The translations under genes and the position numbers were made by a program. Shown here in pieces: positions 1-5,983 of a stretch of 7,042 nt of DNA. The DNA comes from JANXSD01 sp043758125 (GTDB lineage Bacteria; Bacteroidota; Bacteroidia; AKYH767-A; OLB10). Under the pieces are notes generated by a model. The model did not search any database, had not been told where the DNA came from, and saw only the letters and a list, made by a program, of their open reading frames with translations. Every line of letters starts with the position of its first letter. Positions within the stretch are counted from its first letter, which is position 1. Location of the stretch: NCBI GenBank assembly GCA_043758125.1, contig JAYVOC010000138.1, positions 1-7,042 on the forward strand, given 5' to 3'.

Positions 1-335
1 CAATTAACACAGGATATTTTATTTCGTAATGCAATTTCAATTTCAGCATCTGTTTTGCCTGCTCCAGCCAAAAGAATATTAGCAGGATTAAATCCATGAG
101 AAATAACTTTCTCAACTTCGGCACCGCTAACACAATCAGCTCCGAATCCAAAACTTTGAATTAATTGAAGTATGCGATCATTATTATTTGCTTTAACAGC
201 ATAATGAACTTTATAATTATATTTTTCCGCTTCAGTTTTTAATGTGATTAACGTTGCGCTTAATAAATCCAAATCATACAGATAATATGGTGTTGGAAGT
301 ATTGAAAGTTCTTTTGTTAATCCGTAATCATTCAT
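1..335 (-). CDS. lysA: Diaminopimelate decarboxylase, N-terminal part (cut by left edge)
   Basis: The first 111 codons are visible and the gene runs off the left end. In the family this PLP enzyme decarboxylates meso-diaminopimelate to L-lysine, the last step of lysine synthesis, in the cytoplasm. The translation opens with a TPYYLYDLD segment (residues 15-23). The fold-type III PLP signature YAVKANNN follows at 45-52, with K48 as the expected Schiff-base lysine. Next come GFGADCVSGAE (63-73) and ILLAGAGKTDAEIEIAL (87-103), matching the start of the alanine-racemase-like barrel. The ATG at 333-335 places the conserved motifs at the usual distance from the N terminus. There is no Shine-Dalgarno sequence, as is common in this phylum. 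A terminator separates it from the leftward genes upstream, so it probably has its own promoter, though I found no clear TAnnTTTG element. The C-terminal active-site half is not visible, so a related PLP decarboxylase (ornithine/arginine or carboxynorspermidine type) is not strictly excluded. Confidence 0.9.
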   Translation of the reverse strand, partial: MNDYGLTKELSILPTPYYLYDLDLLSATLITLKTEAEKYNYKVHYAVKANNNDRILQLIQSFGFGADCVSGAEVEKVISHGFNPANILLAGAGKTDAEIEIALRNKISCVN

Positions 336-381
336 AGTGAGAATTGCTGTAGTAACTTTTTGTAAAGGGAATATGATTTAT

Positions 382-427
382 AAAAAAAAACCCTGAAGTA
401 GATGCTTCGCACACACTTCAGGGCTTT
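382..427 (-). terminator. Intrinsic terminator of the receptor/lipoprotein unit
   Basis: A perfect 9-bp stem (CCCTGAAGT at 391-399 with ACTTCAGGG at 415-423) encloses a 15-base loop. Read leftward, the stem is followed by nine T residues (the A run at 382-390), the classic form of a rho-independent terminator. It lies 17 bases past the stop of the lipoprotein gene, which is the right place and direction. On the plus strand the tail is only CTTTT and no plus-strand gene precedes it, so it acts mainly leftward. The loop contains a small TGC/GCA inner pairing (403-411). Confidence 0.9.
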
Positions 428-444
428 TGTATAATTGATATTTT

Positions 445-1800
445 TTATCTCACGCGAACATTATCAATACGGAATGTTGTTGTGTTTGTAGTGCCATCAC
501 CAACGTATTTAAATCCTATGTTAACATTTCCTGATAAACCCAAACCAATTAACGATACATCACCAGAATTTACCCAATTGTAGTTTCCTGTACTAGATAC
601 AGGTAAGGTACACGTAAGTTGTTGCCATGTAGCTGTAGCTGGATTTCCAGTATAATTATTCGAAATCCAAACCGTTAAACCATCATGCTTATAAAAAGCA
701 TATTCTGATTTAAAGCTTAAAGTATCCCCAGCTGTCAAACTGAATCCTGGAGTTACTAACCAACTTTCCATGTTAGCAAGACCAGATTGGTAAGCTGATA
801 TTTCAGCATATTGCTCACTTTGATATGATTTTTGTATCCACTGTTTATTTCCTACTACTGCAACATTCGTCCAACCCGGACGGTTAATTGGACTTCCAAT
901 TGTAGTAAGTGGAAATGCTTCGCTAATAACTCCAGCTCCAGGACCATCACCACAATAATCGTTAGTCATCATTGAAAGATCTTCTAAATTACGAATGATG
1001 AATTGTCCAGTTGTATAAACTGAAAATATTCCTACAATTGGACCATTTTTAGATGGAGTAAGTTGCGATGCAAAACTTGAATAACCACTTGTATACGCTG
1101 CTAATACTGGTGCTGTAGTATGGCATGCTACTAAGTTTCTGCTTTTTGATAAAAGATTTACAGCGTCAGCAAATTGTTGCATTGTATCTACAGCAGCAAA
1201 TTGTACATCACTAATTTGTACTAAACGATTTTGCCATTTTAAAAGATCATTTAAATCGGAGATGGTAACTACTGATGGAACTGGTTTCAGTCCCCATACT
1301 CCTGGAAAAATGTACTTCGCAATTTGTGTAGATGGTATTGTAGCAGCAGAAAAAGGAACAGCGGTCATGTCAACGTAACCTCCAATCTGAATTAACCCTT
1401 TATATCCTCCAATAACTAAGCCTTTAAGTTTTATAAATACTCTGCGTCCTACAGGATAAGTACGCCAAAATTCTGATTTATCAATACGAATTGCAATACC
1501 TGCTGTCGCATCTTCAATGATCATTGTCTTATAAAGGTTTCCAGATTGATCATCACCAACAACAGTTGCAGCAATAATCCAATCGTTAGAAATAGTAATG
1601 TTCCCTGAATGGTTAAGAATGGAATCTTGATACATCTTTTTCAATGAATCAATAGTCATGTTAACGGTCAAATTTGGATCTGTACCAGTTATCGGTGGCT
1701 CATCAAAGGATTCCTTACGACAAGATGATAATCCAATAGCAAGAACCACTACCGTAAGTATGCTCCATGCTGTTAAATGAAATTTTTTGCTTTGTATCAT
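445..1800 (-). CDS. DUF5689 / choice-of-anchor J domain lipoprotein, partner of the TonB-dependent receptor
   Basis: This is a 451-residue exported lipoprotein. Residues 1-26 form a lipoprotein signal peptide: K5-K6, a hydrophobic stretch at 14-24, and lipobox L24-S25-S26-C27. Lipid attachment is therefore expected at C27. The residues after it (R-K-E-S) partly resemble the lysine-plus-acidic export signal of Bacteroidota surface lipoproteins, so surface exposure is possible but not shown. Residues about 46-275 match the DUF5689 pattern: MTIDSLKKMYQ near the start, then ISNDWIIAATVVGDD and a GLVIGGYKGLIQIGG segment suggesting a small beta-barrel. Residues about 293-451 look like a choice-of-anchor J (jelly-roll) domain, with FPL, PGW, ESWLVTPGFSL and a terminal RIDNVRV. 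It starts 21 bases after the receptor stop, in the same direction, and is followed by a terminator, so the two genes form a transcription unit. The role is inferred as ligand capture or lid for the receptor; no enzyme motif is visible. Confidence 0.85.
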   Translation of the reverse strand: MIQSKKFHLTAWSILTVVVLAIGLSSCRKESFDEPPITGTDPNLTVNMTIDSLKKMYQDSILNHSGNITISNDWIIAATVVGDDQSGNLYKTMIIEDATAGIAIRIDKSEFWRTYPVGRRVFIKLKGLVIGGYKGLIQIGGYVDMTAVPFSAATIPSTQIAKYIFPGVWGLKPVPSVVTISDLNDLLKWQNRLVQISDVQFAAVDTMQQFADAVNLLSKSRNLVACHTTAPVLAAYTSGYSSFASQLTPSKNGPIVGIFSVYTTGQFIIRNLEDLSMMTNDYCGDGPGAGVISEAFPLTTIGSPINRPGWTNVAVVGNKQWIQKSYQSEQYAEISAYQSGLANMESWLVTPGFSLTAGDTLSFKSEYAFYKHDGLTVWISNNYTGNPATATWQQLTCTLPVSSTGNYNWVNSGDVSLIGLGLSGNVNIGFKYVGDGTTNTTTFRIDNVRVR

Positions 1801-1821
1801 GGTTATATGTTATATCTAATT

Positions 1822-4602
1822 TTAGTTAAATCTAAGTGTAATTCCTACAAAATAAGTTGTGCCATAAGCATAAAAATACTTAGGAGCATATTTGTTAATG
1901 TTTTTATCAGTATAGTCGAAACGTTGTTGTTCGTATCCACCAGTTCTAAAATCAGTATTGTTTAAAATGTTATTGATACTCGCATTCAAAACAAGGAAGG
2001 TTTGACGTTTCCAATTCTTAAGATAGTTGTTTAGTTTCCACGATTTACCAGCATTTATATCTAAAGTAAATTGACTACTTAACTTTTCTTGCGCAATAAT
2101 TCCTTTACGAATTGGATCATCTTCAGCAAGCAATGCTACTGCACCTACTGTTCTGCGTGAACGACTAAAGTCAGTATAAATTTTATCGAAATAATTAGCA
2201 TTTATACCTGCATGCCAATATTTTTTTGAACGATAATTTAATCCAACAGTACCACTTGTTTGTGGTGTTCCAGAGATATAGAAATTTTTAGAATAAACGA
2301 TGTTGTCACCTAAAACTGCAGGAGAATTATCTTGAGTAATTATTTCATGTTGACGTGAATTGAAATAATAATCACCTAATGCCAATGCAGTGGTTGCGGT
2401 AAATCCTTTTCCTAAAACAATTTCAGCACCTAATTCAATACCAACATAACGCTTGTCAATGTTAGTTACAGTATAATTTACGAATGTTCTATAAAGTTCA
2501 TCATAAAAACTTTGTACATCAGTACCATTGTTCTTTTGTGTGAAAAATCCTGTTACACGAAATTTAACTTTTGGTGTTCGCACATAATACCCTGCTTCAA
2601 CAGAGGTGACGTTCTCGTCATTAATTCCAACAATTGTCGTATTTTGAGTTCGAGGTGATAAATAAGTGTTTTCAAATAACGGTGCTCTAGTTTCATAAAC
2701 ACCATTTGCAAATAAATAATTTCTGCTATTCAACTTAAATGTTAAACCACCTTTTATGGAGTAATTGTTAAACGCTTGTTTAGGAGAATCTCCGAATGAA
2801 TTATCCTTGAAAATACCATTTCGGTATAATCCAGTACGATAGAAATTTGTATTGCTTAAGTTTCCGCCAAGATAAAAATCAATGCGATTAAATTTAAATT
2901 GAGCTTGAATCCAAAACATCGATTTTTGTAAGGTAGCAATGTAGTCATAACCAAATTTATCTCCAACATGAACAATTTGGTTTGGGTGGTTTAAATCATT
3001 TTGCAATGCATCTAAATCTCCTGGATAAGCTTGCTCTGCATATTGATTGATGTTAGCATAAAAATCACCACCTAATAAATCTTTCACTCGTTTGTAATAC
3101 TCTGATTGTTGATGTTGATAAGAGAACCCTGTTGTATAAACAATGTGCTCACCAACAGAAGTGTTTTTAACGGTATTAAATGTGATTCGTTTATTATCAC
3201 CAATTCTTTCTTCTAAAACGTAGGCACTCTGCTTACCTGTTTGAATATTTCCAACCCCATCATTAACTGTTATGTCCTGACCATTACGATTCGTACTTAT
3301 CATTCGATCCCAATTAATTTGACGAACCGATTCATCATTTCGCCATGTATTTTCTATCGCTAATGCAACAGCAGAATCACTTTGGTAACTTGGAAGGTTT
3401 CGGTAGTAATCAGGGCGAGGGTTTGGAGCATTTAACCAATCTAATCCTGTTGAACTATTTATTCCATATTGATATCCAACTGATGTCTCTAAGTTTGAAT
3501 GCTCATCAATTTTCCACTCATAACTTAAAATTGTTAGTGGCTGTTGCTGGTGTCCTACTGATGTAGAACGAATCTTTCCATCTTGATATCCCCAGTTTGG
3601 ATTGTAATAGTGCGAACCTGCTAAATCATATACCTCTGCTGTAGCTGGTGATGAACGACCATTTTCAGTGTTGGCACCAATTTGAGATAAACTAAGCGTA
3701 CTATTCGGTCCGAATTTTTTCTCTACCGACATAAACCATGACCATCCATCATAATAAGTACCTTTTACATAGCTTTCCTTAGCCCAGCGACGACTAATAG
3801 ATCCAGCAAATGCCCATCCACCTTTCATCGATCCTGTTCCATAAGTAGCCATCAATCGGTTGTCATACGAACGATTTGAAGCAGCATACGATATTTGAAA
3901 TTGCTTGCGCTGACGAGATGCTTTACTATCAATACTGGTAGAGCCGTTAAGGCTACCATAAGTGTAACTTGATGAAGCAAGTCCGTAGGTGTTTTCACGA
4001 CTATGAATAACATCGTTTAATCCACCCCAAGTACTAAATAATGTTCTTCCTGATACTAGATCTTCTACAGGAAGACCGTTCATATATGAAACTTCTTCAT
4101 TCTCATATCCGCGACGGCGAAAACGAGCAATGCTAAAATTATATGTTGCAGCAATTGTAAATGGATCTCTTCCAGCCGACAATACTCCTGAAACACTTTG
4201 AGATCCTTCATCTTTTAATTCAGAATCGGAAAGCGATACTGTTGGAATATTGTCATCAGAAACCGTACTTGAAGTTATTGAATGTGCAAGTGACAATACA
4301 CCAGCATCAACATTCGATGAATTAACATTCACATTAAAAACAGCACCGTTTATTGCTTCGAATCCCGCAGCAACAACTTCAATGGTGTAATTTCCAAAAG
4401 GAACTGCATAAATTGAAAAGGATCCAAGGTCATCAGTCACTGCTGATAAAGCCGTACCTTTCAATACAATTGTAGCCCCTGGAATGGGGGATTTTGTCTC
4501 ATTATCAAGTAAGGATCCTTTTAAGGTACTTGATTGGGCTGCCGCTATAAACGGAATTAGAAGTATAAGTAGGAAGCCAGTTAGTGTTACACGAAAATTC
4601 AT
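1822..4602 (-). CDS. TonB-dependent outer-membrane receptor with N-terminal carboxypeptidase-regulatory-like domain
   Basis: An outer-membrane barrel of 926 residues that probably imports an unknown ligand using TonB/ExbBD energy. Residues 1-22 are a Sec signal peptide ending in AAA before Q23. A carboxypeptidase-regulatory-like beta-sandwich follows (about 26-108, with the PIPGATIVLKGT and GNYTIEVVAAGFE hallmarks). A candidate TonB-box-like stretch, IPTVSLSD, lies near 119-126. The plug spans about 130-230: RDPF, ARFRRRGYENEE, YMNGLPVEDL, WGGLNDV, GSTSID. The remaining roughly 700 residues alternate aromatic-rich strands and loops and end in FVGITLRFN, as in a 22-strand barrel. I start at the ATG at 4600-4602; the open frame extends to a TTG two codons upstream, but the ATG is the better start. 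The domain order fits SusC-like Bacteroidota receptors, but the partner is a DUF5689 lipoprotein rather than a SusD-like one. No carbohydrate enzymes are nearby, so a glycan ligand is not supported. A candidate promoter lies 34 bases upstream. Confidence 0.93.
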   Translation of the reverse strand: MNFRVTLTGFLLILLIPFIAAAQSSTLKGSLLDNETKSPIPGATIVLKGTALSAVTDDLGSFSIYAVPFGNYTIEVVAAGFEAINGAVFNVNVNSSNVDAGVLSLAHSITSSTVSDDNIPTVSLSDSELKDEGSQSVSGVLSAGRDPFTIAATYNFSIARFRRRGYENEEVSYMNGLPVEDLVSGRTLFSTWGGLNDVIHSRENTYGLASSSYTYGSLNGSTSIDSKASRQRKQFQISYAASNRSYDNRLMATYGTGSMKGGWAFAGSISRRWAKESYVKGTYYDGWSWFMSVEKKFGPNSTLSLSQIGANTENGRSSPATAEVYDLAGSHYYNPNWGYQDGKIRSTSVGHQQQPLTILSYEWKIDEHSNLETSVGYQYGINSSTGLDWLNAPNPRPDYYRNLPSYQSDSAVALAIENTWRNDESVRQINWDRMISTNRNGQDITVNDGVGNIQTGKQSAYVLEERIGDNKRITFNTVKNTSVGEHIVYTTGFSYQHQQSEYYKRVKDLLGGDFYANINQYAEQAYPGDLDALQNDLNHPNQIVHVGDKFGYDYIATLQKSMFWIQAQFKFNRIDFYLGGNLSNTNFYRTGLYRNGIFKDNSFGDSPKQAFNNYSIKGGLTFKLNSRNYLFANGVYETRAPLFENTYLSPRTQNTTIVGINDENVTSVEAGYYVRTPKVKFRVTGFFTQKNNGTDVQSFYDELYRTFVNYTVTNIDKRYVGIELGAEIVLGKGFTATTALALGDYYFNSRQHEIITQDNSPAVLGDNIVYSKNFYISGTPQTSGTVGLNYRSKKYWHAGINANYFDKIYTDFSRSRRTVGAVALLAEDDPIRKGIIAQEKLSSQFTLDINAGKSWKLNNYLKNWKRQTFLVLNASINNILNNTDFRTGGYEQQRFDYTDKNINKYAPKYFYAYGTTYFVGITLRFN

Positions 4603-4635
4603 AAGCAATGTTTCTGTGTTTTAATTTAAGGAAGA

Positions 4636-4663
4636 CAAAGTTACATAATTACTTAAAGCGCAA
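4636..4663 (-). promoter_or_regulatory. Candidate Bacteroidota-type promoter for the receptor/lipoprotein unit
   Basis: Read leftward, TAACTTTG (4643 to 4636) is a perfect TAnnTTTG -7 element. A TTG (4663 to 4661) sits 17 bases upstream of it as the -33 element. This matches the published Bacteroidota promoter layout. Transcription would start near 4630 and give a leader of roughly 28 bases before the ATG at 4602, which also argues against the more upstream TTG start. No operator is evident. Confidence 0.55.
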
Positions 4664-4847
4664 TTGTAATAAAACACTTATTCCTGCTTTCCTTTGGTTA
4701 ATTCCTCGTAAATTTATAAAAAAGCACTTCTGTTTTAACATTTTAGAAACCAATTATGAAGAAATTACAGGAAGAAATTATTTTTTATTGAATTTTCTAG
4801 GTTTTAAAGGGAGATACTTGAAGGGATATTTTAATGAATTAGGATAT

Positions 4848-4855
4848 TAACTTTG
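4848..4855 (+). promoter_or_regulatory. Candidate -7 element for the histidine phosphatase gene
   Basis: TAACTTTG is a perfect TAnnTTTG match, the same octamer as the leftward -7 element of the divergent receptor gene. It would start transcription near 4861, with a leader of about 47 bases. A -33 TTG at the usual spacing is not seen; the nearest, at 4818-4820, is 27 bases away, so the call rests on the -7 element alone. Confidence 0.4.
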
Positions 4856-4907
4856 CTTTTGCTTTTAATGTTGTGAAACAATCATAAATCCGTAAATTAT
4901 TATAAAA

Positions 4908-5396
4908 ATGCTTACACTTATCCTTGTCCGCCATTCAAAATCATTACATGAGTCTTATATTAATAAAGATAGTGAACGGCATCTTGCACCGCGAGGATAT
5001 GAAGAGGCCAACGCTTCTGCAATTTGGTGCAAACAGAAAGGAATCCTACCAAACTTAATGGTTAGCAGTTATGCAATAAGAGCCTACTCAACTGCCTTGA
5101 TATTTGCAAATAATTTAGGGTATCACGTTAACGAAATAGTTTTAAAAGCATCAATATATAATGCAGATGTAGAAAAGTTAATGAGCATAATAAATGAGTT
5201 CGACGATAGGAATAAATCAATCATGATGTTTGGGCACAACCCTGGGTTTACCGATCTTTTAAATACACTCTGCGGATCAGCAATCTCCGATCTTCCTACT
5301 TCATCAGTAGCAATGTTGAAAATTCCAGTAGTATCATGGTCGAAAATTAATCCTAGAAGCGCAAAACTCGAAATATTACACAAGAACGAAAAATGA
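4908..5396 (+). CDS. sixA: SixA-like histidine phosphatase (phosphohistidine phosphatase family)
   Basis: A 162-residue cytoplasmic enzyme of the histidine phosphatase superfamily, of the length usual for SixA proteins. The N-terminal catalytic motif is VRHSKS (residues 7-12), a variant of the SixA VRHAKS form, with R8 and the phosphate-accepting H9. The second arginine is R58 in SSYAIRAYSTA, and the second histidine is H110 in GHNPGF. All four residues of the phosphate pocket are therefore present and the enzyme should be active. E. coli SixA removes phosphate from histidine on phosphorelay or PTS proteins; the substrate here is unknown. The ATG follows an A/T-rich leader without a Shine-Dalgarno sequence. 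The gene stands upstream of, and in the same direction as, the lysine-rich gene and ppk1, but with a 213-bp gap. The gene symbol reflects family membership, not proven orthology. Confidence 0.88.
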   Translation: MLTLILVRHSKSLHESYINKDSERHLAPRGYEEANASAIWCKQKGILPNLMVSSYAIRAYSTALIFANNLGYHVNEIVLKASIYNADVEKLMSIINEFDDRNKSIMMFGHNPGFTDLLNTLCGSAISDLPTSSVAMLKIPVVSWSKINPRSAKLEILHKNEK

Positions 5397-5410
5397 TGTC
5401 TTTATACTAA

Positions 5411-5470
5411 AATCAATAAAATTTAATAAACAACCTAGCATTGTATCCAAAAAGCGATCTCTTATTGATT
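5411..5470. repeat. 9-bp inverted repeat after the histidine phosphatase gene
   Basis: AATCAATAA (5411-5419) and TTATTGATT (5462-5470) are perfect reverse complements separated by 42 bases. The arms are AT-only apart from one C/G pair and there is no T tract, so this is not a convincing terminator. It could be chance in AT-rich DNA or a weak regulatory structure. Confidence 0.25.
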
Positions 5471-5495
5471 CCATTCGTATGATTAGATTGTTTCC

Positions 5496-5586
5496 AATGT
5501 TAAGTTTTTGTTAGGCATACTTTTGTAACGGTCTTTTCGCAAAATTTGCAAAAAAATAAAATTCGATTTAATATCCACTTAACATT
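5496..5586. repeat. 10-bp inverted repeat flanking the candidate promoter of the lysine-rich gene
   Basis: AATGTTAAGT (5496-5505) and ACTTAACATT (5577-5586) are perfect reverse complements, 71 bases apart. They bracket the TACTTTTG -7 element and a small palindrome, GCAAAATTTGC (5539-5549, 5-bp arms around one A). The layout would suit a regulator binding two half-sites around a promoter, but two sites are too few to separate this from chance. Confidence 0.3.
5518..5525 (+). promoter_or_regulatory. Candidate -7 element for the lysine-rich gene and ppk1
   Basis: TACTTTTG is a perfect TAnnTTTG match. It lies 84 bases before the ATG at 5610, giving a start near 5531 and a leader of about 80 bases. 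TTTG at 5507-5510 is too close to serve as the -33 element and TTG at 5488-5490 is far (27 bases), so the upstream half is weak. If real, it would drive the small gene and ppk1 independently of the histidine phosphatase gene. Confidence 0.4.
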
Positions 5587-5609
5587 AGCTTTATTCAATA
5601 AACACAATT

Positions 5610-5963
5610 ATGGACAAGCACTACAGAAAACAACTAGAACAACAATTAGCTTTGGCAATTGATTATTTCTTGCGTAAAACTGATGAACAGTCGGCGGAAA
5701 AAATAACGAAACATATAAAATCTTCCTCTAAGGATCTTGCAAAGAAATTTGTAAAAGCCAAAGAAGCGATTACTAAAAAAAATGCTGTTGCTAATGAGAC
5801 TAATATCAATCCTGCAAATTCGAATGTTAAAACTGCAACAAAAAAATCGGTAGCGCCAAAAACAAAAAGGACCACCACGCGTAAAACAAAAAAAGTTAGT
5901 GTTAAAGCGGAAAAAGCTAGTAGTGCTAAAAAAACATCGGCGAAAAAGGTTTCACGGAAATAG
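5610..5963 (+). CDS. Small basic protein with histone-H1-like lysine-rich tail, upstream of ppk1
   Basis: A 117-residue protein that I cannot assign to a named family. Residues about 1-57 look helical and mixed-charge (HYRKQLEQQLALAIDYF, then KDLAKKFVKAKEAI), with the only aromatic residues at Y5, Y19, F20 and F47. Residues 58-73 are an Asn/Ala-rich linker. Residues 74-117 are a low-complexity tail made only of K, T, A, S, V, R, P and E: 15 Lys and 3 Arg in 44 residues against one Glu, with TKK, AKK and RKTKK units. This resembles bacterial H1-like tails (AlgP, Hc1 type). The tail should be disordered and bind polyanions such as DNA, RNA or polyphosphate. No signal peptide or membrane segment is seen. 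It ends 20 bases before ppk1 in the same direction, so the two are likely co-transcribed. A ribosomal-protein-like or simple nucleoid role is also possible. Confidence 0.8.
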   Translation: MDKHYRKQLEQQLALAIDYFLRKTDEQSAEKITKHIKSSSKDLAKKFVKAKEAITKKNAVANETNINPANSNVKTATKKSVAPKTKRTTTRKTKKVSVKAEKASSAKKTSAKKVSRK

Positions 5964-5969
5964 TATTCT

Positions 5970-5974
5970 AAGGA
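5970..5974 (+). promoter_or_regulatory. Possible Shine-Dalgarno sequence of ppk1
   Basis: AAGGA ends nine bases before the ATG at 5984. The other starts in the window have no such purine motif, so this is unusual here. It supports the chosen ppk1 start, although Bacteroidota ribosomes generally rely little on this pairing. Confidence 0.35.
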
Positions 5975-5983
5975 TTTTTAATT

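Larger units (their letters stand above)
4603..4907. other. Divergent intergenic region between receptor and histidine phosphatase genes
   Basis: About 305 bases of AT-rich DNA separate two divergent genes. It holds a candidate promoter at each end (4636-4663 leftward, 4848-4855 rightward) and no recognisable RNA gene, riboswitch or terminator. An 80-codon plus-strand frame (4608-4850) crosses it. That frame starts inside the leader of the receptor gene and overlaps both candidate promoters. Its translation shows no family resemblance, so I do not call it a gene. Confidence 0.7.

Noticed and set aside
382..427. The hairpin considered as a riboswitch or attenuator for lysA
   Set aside because: A single stem with a T9 tail directly after the lipoprotein gene is fully explained as that unit's terminator; no lysine-riboswitch architecture is visible in the short gap.
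1777..1965. 62-codon plus-strand frame across the receptor/lipoprotein junction
   Set aside because: Antisense to two well-supported genes, with no recognisable domain; a shadow of coding sequence.
3345..3566. 73-codon plus-strand frame within the receptor gene
   Set aside because: Antisense shadow of the barrel-coding region.
4608..4850. 80-codon plus-strand frame in the divergent intergenic region
   Set aside because: It overlaps both candidate promoters, begins within the receptor leader, and its translation resembles no family and looks like read AT-rich noncoding DNA.
5123..5383. 86-codon minus-strand frame opposite the histidine phosphatase
   Set aside because: The plus strand encodes a complete catalytic motif set; the opposite frame is incidental.
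5411..5470. 9-bp inverted repeat considered as terminator of the histidine phosphatase gene
   Set aside because: The loop is 42 bases, the arms are almost all A/T, and no T tract follows; kept only as a weak repeat.
5663..5878. 71-codon minus-strand frame rich in Phe and Val, superficially membrane-like
   Set aside because: Hydrophobicity comes from reading lysine codons (AAA) on the opposite strand as Phe (TTT); an artefact of the lysine-rich gene.
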